This document shows positions 1 through 5,517 of a stretch of 6,849 nucleotides of DNA, one piece after another. The stretch is taken from assembly GCA_029976905.1 (NCBI GenBank), contig JAPOLW010000199.1, positions 1 to 6,849 of the forward strand, written 5' to 3'. The DNA is from a bacterium (GTDB taxonomy: Bacteria > Desulfobacterota > Binatia > UBA12015). Made by a program: the position numbers and the translations under genes. Position 1 is the stretch's first letter. Each line of letters starts with the position of its first letter. A model generated the notes under the pieces. It saw only the letters and a list, made by a program, of their open reading frames with translations. It was not told the DNA's origin and did no database searches.

Positions 1-10
1 CCGCTTTCCC

Positions 11-30
11 CTGGCACCACCATGTGCCAG
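11..30. repeat. REP-like palindrome flanked by C-runs
   Basis: CTGGCAC (11-17) and GTGCCAG (24-30) are a perfect 7-base inverted repeat with a 6-base loop, flanked by CCCC before and a run of C's (32-37) after. Such G/C-flanked GTCTGGCAC-type palindromes resemble REP elements and the ends of single-strand transposons of the IS200/REP-transposase type. Only one copy lies in the window, so repeat status cannot be shown here. No T-run directly follows on either strand. Confidence 0.35.
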
Positions 31-44
31 ACCCCCCTTTCTTT

Positions 45-74
45 GCATGCCAGTTGATCAGGTAGTTGCCATGC
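45..74. repeat. Imperfect inverted repeat next to the REP-like palindrome
   Basis: GCATGCCA (45-52) and TGCCATGC (67-74) are complementary except for one position, around a 14-base loop that contains the palindrome TGATCA (55-60). It may be part of the same small element as the palindrome at 11-30, or chance. Confidence 0.25.
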
Positions 75-114
75 GGTGAGTTTTGAACAAAAAATTAGGC
101 TTTATTCAATTTTC

Positions 115-133
115 AAAAAAAATGCTGCATTTT
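115..133 (-). terminator. Possible intrinsic terminator of the minus-strand operon
   Basis: On the minus strand AAAATG, loop CAG, CATTTT gives a perfect 6-pair stem (119-133), and the T's continue to make a run of eight (122-115). The stem has one G-C pair only, so it would be weak. However, it is the only hairpin with a T-run downstream of the oxidoreductase, about 240 bases after its stop codon. A further inverted repeat (TTTTGAA at 81-87 with TTCAAAA at 112-118) overlaps this area. Confidence 0.4.
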
Positions 134-374
134 CGGAAACCCAGCTGCCCCCGGATCTTGCATCCCGGCGAGGCTCTCGCTGGTCGTGCGAAATCGCTCG
201 ATTCGATGGCGCAGGAGCCCACGCCGATGGAATCGTCGACGCCATCGCTTCGGCGCCCGTCGCCCACGCGTACGCCCGAGCGCTCGCGCGGGCCCCGGCG
301 GCCCGTCGGCCGAGGTTGCCCGTCGAACATCCTTTCGATGCCGGCGGGAGACGCTTCTACCAAGGCAGGCCGAC

Positions 375-1904
375 TCAGGAGGTGCCGGTTTCGGGCGCCT
401 CGGCTCCCTCGACAGACGCCTCGGGTTCTCGCTCTGCGGTCCGGACCGCAGATGCATCGGCGAGGATCTTCTCGGCGGCGGCGCGGCCCGCGAAGGCCGC
501 TGCGGTCACCCCGCCCGCGCTCGCACCCGTGACTGCGACCTCCTGTCCGGCGAGCAATACACCCGACAGGCCCGGGGCGAGGAGCGGCAGCGAAGGCAAT
601 CGCAAGGCGGCCGCGCTGTCCGACTCGGCAAGCCAGCAGTGTTCCCAGAGGACTCCGTCGGCAGCCTCGGGCGCAAAGGTGTGGAAAGCTGCTCGCAAAG
701 CTGCCACGCGGGCGTCGAGTGCCTGCACGTCGGTCGCGAGCCCCGCAGGCACGGGCTGCGTGGCGCGCACCAGGGACTGACCCGGCGGCGCCAGTCGCGG
801 AGCGACCCTCGTCGACCACACCAGCGAAGCGCCGGCCGCCGGAACGTCGTCCCCCTCGGCTCGCGACGGGGCGACCAGGCGGATGACCGTCGGTTGGTCC
901 TTGTCTGCGCCCTCCTCCTCGCCACTCTCGTCGGCGAGACCCCACGCCACGCAGAGGTCACGCTCTGGTGTCCGCGCGGGCAGAAGCCGCTCGAGAGCTG
1001 CACGTGGCTCGGCTGGCAGAAGGGCGCGCATCTCTTCGGGAGGGATCGCAAAGACGCATCGCTCGGCGGCCAATTCCTCGATGAAAGGCGTCTCCTCGCG
1101 CCGCATGGCCAGACTGGTGAAACGACCGTCCTCGATGCCCAGCCCGATGGCGCGGGTCCCGAGCCGGAACTCGCCGCCCGCTTCGATGACGAGGTCGACC
1201 AGCGACTGCGCTACGCCGCGCGCCCCCGCGATGGGCGTGTCCCCGACGGCCAGGTGCGTCGGCACGTTGCTCCCCAGGGATCGCGCCAGATCGACCAGAA
1301 CCCCCAGGGAAGCATCTGGAGTCCCACCGAGGAGAACCGCGCTGCGCCGGATCGCCCCCGCGAGTGCTGATTCGAAGGAGCGTTCCTCGAGCCACGCCCC
1401 GATTTCCAGGGAGCGCCACTGCGCCAACTGCTCGTCGGTCGCGCTGCTCCATTCTTCGTAGACTTCGCCCAGGGCGGCAAAGAGGCGCGGCGGCACCTCG
1501 TAGAGACGCTTGACGGCATCGAGGGTCGACGGCGCCTGGATCGCGCCGGGGATCGGCACCGGCAACGGCGGCGACGGCGGCCCGTCGGTTCCAATCACCG
1601 AAACGCGAATCGAATCACGCACGGAGAGAGGGACCAGTCCGTGATCGGCGACTCCCGCGTTCTCCAGGATCGAATCCAGGCCGGCCTCCCAGAGCACGGG
1701 GCCGAGGTCCACGGCAAAGCCCTGGTGGTTCACGGTCTGTAGTCGGCCTCCGGGGCGCTTGGATCGGTCGACGACCACGACGCGACGACCGGCCGCCGCG
1801 AGCGTCGCCGCACACACCAGCCCCGCAAGTCCCGCGCCCACGACCGCGACGTCGCATCGCGCGGCGGGTGGACGGCGCTTGAGAGTCTCGACGGGCAGGC
1901 TCAT
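375..1904 (-). CDS. FAD-dependent oxidoreductase, amine oxidase/phytoene desaturase superfamily
   Basis: A 509-residue flavoprotein. The N-terminal dinucleotide-binding fold is clear: CDVAVVGAGLAGLVCAATLAAAG (17-39) holds G-x-G-x-x-G at 23-28, and an acidic residue ends the second strand (VVVVD46). PGGRLQT (51-57) is the GG motif of the GMC/amine oxidase/protoporphyrinogen oxidase group, and VDLGP (65-69) matches the usual 'D-x-G' after it. GDTPIAGARGVAQSLVDLVIEAGGEFRLGT (221-250) is the typical 'G-G-x-x-x-L-x-x-L' helix of these enzymes. The C-terminal FAD-contact region is LAGQEVAVTGASAGGVTAAAFAGRAAAEKIL (451-481, given in part), where the common A-G-D is A-G-Q-E. A short acidic tail follows. 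The ATG at 1902-1904 overlaps the upstream lipoprotein stop (ATGA); a further upstream extension is a shadow. No signal peptide is seen, so it is probably cytoplasmic. The substrate is unknown: isoprenoid, carotenoid-like, amine and porphyrin oxidations all occur in this superfamily. Confidence 0.9.
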   Translation of the reverse strand: MSLPVETLKRRPPAARCDVAVVGAGLAGLVCAATLAAAGRRVVVVDRSKRPGGRLQTVNHQGFAVDLGPVLWEAGLDSILENAGVADHGLVPLSVRDSIRVSVIGTDGPPSPPLPVPIPGAIQAPSTLDAVKRLYEVPPRLFAALGEVYEEWSSATDEQLAQWRSLEIGAWLEERSFESALAGAIRRSAVLLGGTPDASLGVLVDLARSLGSNVPTHLAVGDTPIAGARGVAQSLVDLVIEAGGEFRLGTRAIGLGIEDGRFTSLAMRREETPFIEELAAERCVFAIPPEEMRALLPAEPRAALERLLPARTPERDLCVAWGLADESGEEEGADKDQPTVIRLVAPSRAEGDDVPAAGASLVWSTRVAPRLAPPGQSLVRATQPVPAGLATDVQALDARVAALRAAFHTFAPEAADGVLWEHCWLAESDSAAALRLPSLPLLAPGLSGVLLAGQEVAVTGASAGGVTAAAFAGRAAAEKILADASAVRTAEREPEASVEGAEAPETGTS

Positions 1905-2686
1905 GGGCGCACCCCGCAGACCCAGCGCACACGCTCCTCGGCGGCCGCGATCTCCCCCAGCGCCGCGCGGACCCGAGAGGCAGCCGACGCGCAGCCCGGC
2001 ATGCCACCGGCAAGACAGCGCTGGAGTTCGTCGAGCGGCCCGCGAGCCGCGTCCGCAGCCTGCTGCCACGCGCGCTCGGCGGCCGCGCAGGCGGGGTCGG
2101 AATGCTCCCCGGAAGGAGGGTCAGCCGGCACGACGGGCACAGCGGGCGCCCGGCTTGCGGCTCCCCCTCCCGCCACGGCCGACGGCGGCGCCTCCGGCGC
2201 GGCGGGCGCCGCGTCCCCAGCAGCCCCCCCGCCGGACCCGCCGGCCGAGGACGACGCGACGGCGGCGACGCCCCCCCCGAGAATACGGATACGATCGGGG
2301 TCGCCGATCAGCAGCTCCAGATCGTCTCCCAGATCCGAGATATAGCCCACCGCCCGCACCTCCTGCCCCGCATAGAGTTCGACCAATTCGCGCGCGCTCG
2401 GGCCGACGACCGGCGGCGCGATGACGATGGTCAGTCCACCCTCCTCCTGACCGCGGGGCACGAGGACCGCGCGGCCCCGGTCCATTCGCGCCGAAACCAC
2501 ACCGGTCTCGACGGCGACCAGGTCCCCGACGTGCTCGGAGGCCGCCGCCGCCGTGATCGTGGGCGGCGGCGGCACGAGTCCGAGCGGATCCAGCCGCTCC
2601 TCGGCAGACGTGCCGGCACACGCACCGGCAACCAGGGCCAGCGCCAGGACCCCCAGGTCATTCGTGATCGAACGTCGTCTCATCAT
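1901..2686 (-). CDS. Putative lipoprotein with OB-fold-like domain and four-cysteine helical C-terminus
   Basis: A 261-residue protein with three visible parts. Residues 1-23 form a lipoprotein signal: basic MMRRR, hydrophobic LGVLALALVAGA, then Cys23. Residues about 47-136 read as an OB-fold-like beta barrel: HVGDLVAVETGVV, LTIVIAPPVV, ELYAGQEVRAVGYI and LELLIGDPDRIRIL follow the pattern of bacterial extracytoplasmic OB-fold proteins. Residues about 137-190 are an Ala/Gly/Pro/Ser linker. The C-terminus (about 197-261) is predicted alpha-helical with four cysteines at 200, 224, 232 and 257. The spacing allows nested disulphides across a helical hairpin, which would suit a periplasmic location. 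It starts at the first of two tandem ATGs, overlapping the previous stop (ATGA), and ends with a 4-base overlap onto the oxidoreductase start. A run of eight G's encodes Gly137-139. Function is unknown; ligand or polysaccharide binding would be a guess. Confidence 0.85.
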   Translation of the reverse strand: MMRRRSITNDLGVLALALVAGACAGTSAEERLDPLGLVPPPPTITAAAASEHVGDLVAVETGVVSARMDRGRAVLVPRGQEEGGLTIVIAPPVVGPSARELVELYAGQEVRAVGYISDLGDDLELLIGDPDRIRILGGGVAAVASSSAGGSGGGAAGDAAPAAPEAPPSAVAGGGAASRAPAVPVVPADPPSGEHSDPACAAAERAWQQAADAARGPLDELQRCLAGGMPGCASAASRVRAALGEIAAAEERVRWVCGVRP

Positions 2687-3012
2687 CCGTGGTCTGATCC
2701 CGTCCGAAGCCGCTGCGGAAGCCTGCGATGTCCGTTCGTGGGCCGAATGGAACCACCGCTCCGCTCTGCGTGCACGACGTACACGTCTGACGGCCGACGG
2801 TCGATGCTATCGATCCCGTCGGGCCGTGTGTAGCCCGGCACGGCCACCCAAGGGTCTGCGCTCCGACCCCGCTCGGGGAGGAGGAGCGCCTCGTCAAGCC
2901 GCGCGGGAAGAGGAGCCTCCGGAACGACGACCGGCATACACGCGGCACCACCGGCCACGACCAGAGCGCTCCACAGCGCGATCCACACTCGCCCCGGCCC
3001 TGGGTGCCCCAC
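2683..3012 (-). CDS. Small putative lipoprotein of unknown function
   Basis: A 109-residue protein starting at GTG 3010-3012, with AGGAC on the minus strand a few bases upstream. I do not recognise a family. The N-terminus has an Arg at position 8, a hydrophobic stretch (WIALWSALVVAGGAA, 10-24) and Cys25, an acceptable though not ideal lipobox. This suggests export and lipid anchoring. The mature part is short, polar and probably little structured, with a segment reading DPWVAVPGYTRPDG (53-66) and an Arg/His-rich end. It is mostly G or C at third codon positions, like its neighbours. The stop overlaps the start of the next lipoprotein gene by 4 bases (ATGA), which is the best argument that it is real and co-translated. 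A different reading frame covers the same bases but has no signal sequence or coupling. Alternative: a leader-like protein needed mainly for coupling. Confidence 0.6.
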   Translation of the reverse strand: MGHPGPGRVWIALWSALVVAGGAACMPVVVPEAPLPARLDEALLLPERGRSADPWVAVPGYTRPDGIDSIDRRPSDVYVVHAERSGGSIRPTNGHRRLPQRLRTGSDHG

Positions 3013-3065
3013 GCCTGTCCTATACCCCGATCCCGGGTCGCTTGGCCATCGCCCGACTGCCGGTT

Positions 3066-3087
3066 GCGACGCCGAGCCGTCGGTCGC
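3066..3087 (-). other. Possible hairpin in the spacer between the two operon blocks
   Basis: In the 88-base gap between the phosphoglycosyltransferase stop and the next start, the minus strand can fold as GCGA-CCGA, loop CGGC, TCGG, a 2-base bulge, then TCGC. That is eight pairs with a tetraloop. No T-run follows, so it is at best a weak or Rho-assisted pause or an RNA-processing site. I see no convincing -35/-10 pair in this spacer; a TATAGG lies just before the next start without a matching -35. Confidence 0.3.
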
Positions 3088-3100
3088 ACCTCGTCCGCGA

Positions 3101-4588
3101 TCAGATGCCGCGACGCGTAAGCAGGACCTTCACGGTTTCGGCCATGATGCGCATGTCGAGCAGAAGCGAGTAGTTGTGGATGTAGGCCAGGTCGTACTTC
3201 AGCTTGTAGGCCGCCGACGTATCGTACTCGCCGCGAACCTGCGCGAGCCCCGACAGGCCCGGCTTCACCAGCCAGCGCTCGGCATACCCGGGGATCTCCC
3301 GCACCAGCGCCTCGACGAATTCGGGCCGCTCCGGGCGTGGCCCAATGAGACTCATGGTCCCGTTCAGCACATTGAGAAGCTGCGGAATCTCGTCGATCCG
3401 GGTAGCGCGCAGGAATCGGCCGACGCCAGTGATTCGCCCGTCTCCCTGGTGCGCCAGAACCGGACCGGTCTCGCCCTCGGCATCCACCCGCATCGTGCGC
3501 AACTTGTACATCATGAACTCGTGCCCCCCCTGCCCGACCCGTCTTTGTCGGTAGAAGATCGGCCCGGGAGAGTTCAGCCGGATCGCCAGAGCGGCAACGA
3601 TACCGGCCGGGGCGGCGGAGATCAGCAGGAGCGTCGCGAGCACGTAGTCGGTCAACGCCTTGATCGCAAAACCGAGGTCCTGGCGAGGGTCACGGGCCAC
3701 TTCGATCAGCGGGACATCGTCGATCGAAAGCGAGGCCAGGCGCCCGATCAACAACTCATGCACGGACGGAACGACCGCTACGCGTGGGGGAACCGAAACG
3801 TCGGTTGCGCGCAGCACCCGGTCGAGCAGCCCCTCGCGGCCGTTCTCCGACGGCACCAGAATGACCTGATCGACGTCTTCTTCCTCTGTGATCCGCGCCA
3901 GATCCCGCGTCCCACCCAACCAATGCAGATCCGAGTTCGGCACCGGCTCACCGGCCGGTCCAAACCCCTCGATGCGGATGGCGCCGACCGCCTCGACGAC
4001 ATGCCCCGAGGAACTCGCTTCGCGCAGGACCAGCCCCAACTCGGCGACCTCCTTCGGCCCGCCCACGAGAACGACCCGCAGCACCCGACCGCCCGATCGA
4101 AGGACCCGCCGGACCCCCAAGCGGGAGAAGACCACGAAGCCCAGGTTGACGACGGTGAAGATGAGCAGGACCGAACGAGGAAACGCGACCTCATCTCCCT
4201 GGAAGAAGTACCAGCCCGCAATGACGAGCAACTGCGTACCCAGCGCCAGCAGGGGGGCGACCAGGAGGCTCAAGTCGTGCCGAAGCAAGCGGACGTCGTA
4301 GAGGCCGAAGAAGTACAGCAGTGGAAATTGCGTCACCAGCGCGACGAGGAGCGCGGAATGCGGACCCTCGATCAACTGCGGTGGCAGGAGATGCGCGGTG
4401 AGCGGCAGGGGCACCCAGATGCGCAGGAGGAAAGCGGTCGCATAGGCGAGGAGAACGGAACCCGTGTCCGCCAGCAGAAGGAGCAGGAGAACGCGCTGTT
4501 GAATCGTGTGCCGCCAGCCGCCGCGTGCCTGCACCTCCATTCGTTGCGTCGCCGCAGCCAGCGCTTCTCCAGTCGTCGTACGACTCAT
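3101..4588 (-). CDS. Polyprenyl-phosphate hexose-1-phosphate transferase (exopolysaccharide biosynthesis polyprenyl glycosylphosphotransferase)
   Basis: This 495-residue integral membrane protein starts glycan assembly by moving a sugar-1-phosphate from a UDP-sugar to polyprenyl phosphate at the inner membrane. Four hydrophobic helices are visible (about 32-56, 78-98, 105-126, 138-156). A Rossmann-like CoA-binding-type domain follows (RVVLVGGPKEVAELG from about 171). Next is the membrane-associated helix of the catalytic core (about 311-336), then the phosphoglycosyltransferase motifs: SPGPIFYRQRRVG (340-352), YKLRTMRVDAE (361-371), RIDEIPQLLNVLNG (397-410) with the catalytic Asp399-Glu400 dyad, SLIGPRPERPEF (413-424) and KPGLSGLAQVRG (442-453). 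The length matches full WbaP/WcaJ/EpsE-type proteins. The ATG at 4586-4588 overlaps the upstream stop (ATGA) and is preferred over a long upstream extension that runs antisense-like through the glycosyltransferase gene; an internal Met17 is possible. Sugar specificity (Glc, Gal or another) is not visible. Confidence 0.97.
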   Translation of the reverse strand: MSRTTTGEALAAATQRMEVQARGGWRHTIQQRVLLLLLLADTGSVLLAYATAFLLRIWVPLPLTAHLLPPQLIEGPHSALLVALVTQFPLLYFFGLYDVRLLRHDLSLLVAPLLALGTQLLVIAGWYFFQGDEVAFPRSVLLIFTVVNLGFVVFSRLGVRRVLRSGGRVLRVVLVGGPKEVAELGLVLREASSSGHVVEAVGAIRIEGFGPAGEPVPNSDLHWLGGTRDLARITEEEDVDQVILVPSENGREGLLDRVLRATDVSVPPRVAVVPSVHELLIGRLASLSIDDVPLIEVARDPRQDLGFAIKALTDYVLATLLLISAAPAGIVAALAIRLNSPGPIFYRQRRVGQGGHEFMMYKLRTMRVDAEGETGPVLAHQGDGRITGVGRFLRATRIDEIPQLLNVLNGTMSLIGPRPERPEFVEALVREIPGYAERWLVKPGLSGLAQVRGEYDTSAAYKLKYDLAYIHNYSLLLDMRIMAETVKVLLTRRGI

Positions 4589-5517
4589 TTCACCGATCCA
4601 AGCGACGCGTCGGCCAGGCCCGCTGCCGTCTTCCCCATCCCCGAGCGCGCCGCGGCAATCCTTCGATAGAGGCTGGCGCGTGACCAGAGATATCCATGCG
4701 TCCGGTAGTAGTGAAGCAAACCGGCGAGATGCCGCCAGGCCAGGGAATCGACGCGATGCCGCGTGACCCGTTGGCATTCGTGGCGGACCACCGTGTCCCC
4801 GAGGTAGACTACGCGATGGCCGTGAAGCTGTAGACGAAGGCAGACGTCGACGTCTTCGGGCCCGTAGAAGATCCGCTCGTCGAGCCAGCCGATCTCCCGC
4901 AGGGCAGACATCCGGATTGCCTGACACGCACCGACCACGTAATCGACGTCGCGGTCGTCACGATGATCCCAGTCTTGCATCTCGACCGCGCGCAGCCAGC
5001 GTGCGCCAAAGCGCGCGGGCAACTGGCGCACGATCTTGTCCCGTAGCGTCGGGGAAAGCTGACAACTGGGCTGCGTGGAGCCGTCGGGAAGGACGAGGCG
5101 GGGCCCACACAAGGCAACGTCGGATTCGCGGTCGAGTCGGACCAGTAGTTTCTCGAGCGCCCCGGGCTCCACCACGGTGTCGACGTCGAGAAGTACGGCG
5201 TAGGGAGCACGCACCCGCTGGAGCCCCTGGTTTCGGGCGGGCGCGACACCGCGGTTGTTCTCGTTGCAGATCAATTCCGCCTCCGGTGCGAGCGCGCGGA
5301 CGACCTCCGGCGTGCCATCGCTGGAGCCGTTGTCCACGACGACCAGTTGCAGGGGGCGCGCCGCGGCGGTGGGCAGCGAGCCCAGGCAGCCCTCGAGATG
5401 GTGACGGGAGTTCCACGTCAGCAGAACGACGGCATAGCCGGGTGCTGCGTCCTCGCCCGCCTGCCCGCCCGGGGAGCAAACCCGTCGAGCCCCGGTCCGG
5501 TCGTCGGCGTCCGTCAC
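4585..5517 (-). CDS. Family 2 glycosyltransferase, rhamnosyltransferase-like
   Basis: A 310-residue protein starting at GTG 5515-5517, which overlaps the stop of the upstream gene (GTGA); a GGGG lies 5 bases upstream. The reading frame stays open far upstream, but there it is the shadow of the preceding gene. The classic GT2 signatures appear in order: the first strand VVLLTWNSRHHLEGCL (30-45), the donor-binding VVVDNGSSDGTP (59-70), the asparagine segment NRGVAPARNQG (88-98), the metal-binding DVD (111-113), the acceptor-side VVGACQAIR (194-202), and GPEDVDVCLRLQ (219-230), whose ED is the expected catalytic base. V-V-R-H follows at 243-246. This order and length match O-antigen/EPS rhamnosyltransferase-type enzymes, but the sugar cannot be fixed from sequence. 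No signal peptide or membrane segment is evident, so it probably acts in the cytoplasm on a lipid-linked glycan. Its stop overlaps the next start (ATGA), directly before the initiating phosphoglycosyltransferase. Confidence 0.93.
   Translation of the reverse strand: MTDADDRTGARRVCSPGGQAGEDAAPGYAVVLLTWNSRHHLEGCLGSLPTAAARPLQLVVVDNGSSDGTPEVVRALAPEAELICNENNRGVAPARNQGLQRVRAPYAVLLDVDTVVEPGALEKLLVRLDRESDVALCGPRLVLPDGSTQPSCQLSPTLRDKIVRQLPARFGARWLRAVEMQDWDHRDDRDVDYVVGACQAIRMSALREIGWLDERIFYGPEDVDVCLRLQLHGHRVVYLGDTVVRHECQRVTRHRVDSLAWRHLAGLLHYYRTHGYLWSRASLYRRIAAARSGMGKTAAGLADASLGSVK

Larger units (their letters stand above)
1..374. other. Gene-free 3' region after the last gene
   Basis: No convincing gene is seen here on either strand. 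About 135-374 is G+C-rich, with several open frames that lack family signatures. About 81-133 is strikingly A+T-rich against the rest of the window and contains A/T inverted repeats and a hairpin with a T-run. About 1-75 carries two inverted repeats. On the minus strand a frame open to the window edge includes WQLPDQLACKERGVWHMVV, but no start codon with a ribosome-binding site accompanies it. It may be the edge of a further element outside the window. Confidence 0.55.

Noticed and set aside
1..100. Minus-strand frame containing WQLPDQLACKERGVWHMVV, open to the window edge
   Set aside because: It looks somewhat protein-like but is too short and lacks a start with a ribosome-binding site. The rest lies outside the window.
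81..116. Promoter-like TTGAAC or TTGAAA hexamers in the A+T-rich island
   Set aside because: No acceptable -10 hexamer is found at 16-18 bases on either strand.
106..330. Small minus-strand frame of 74 codons downstream of the oxidoreductase
   Set aside because: It shows a mild third-position G+C bias, but it is Arg/Gly-rich without motifs. Its last codons fall in the putative terminator hairpin, and the AAAGG before its ATG has no spacing.
76..780. Plus-strand frame beginning MSFEQKIRLYSIFKK at a GTG in the A+T-rich island
   Set aside because: It has no ribosome-binding site and no recognisable family, and from 375 onward it runs antisense through the well-supported oxidoreductase gene.
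1905..2069. N-terminal extension of the oxidoreductase
   Set aside because: The extra residues are low-complexity and lie wholly inside the lipoprotein gene. The FAD-binding fold starts normally from the ATG at 1904.
2185..2212. Perfect 8-base GC inverted repeat (GCGGCGCC/GGCGCCGC)
   Set aside because: It lies in the Ala/Gly linker coding sequence, where GCC and GGC codons make such palindromes by chance.
3176..4669. Long plus-strand frame opposite the phosphoglycosyltransferase
   Set aside because: It is a typical antisense shadow in G+C-rich DNA: rich in Arg, Gln and Asp, with no motif or start signal.
4589..4927. N-terminal extension of the phosphoglycosyltransferase
   Set aside because: The extension is Arg/Pro/Ser-rich and out of frame with the GT2 gene that clearly codes there. 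The ATGA overlap gives the better start.
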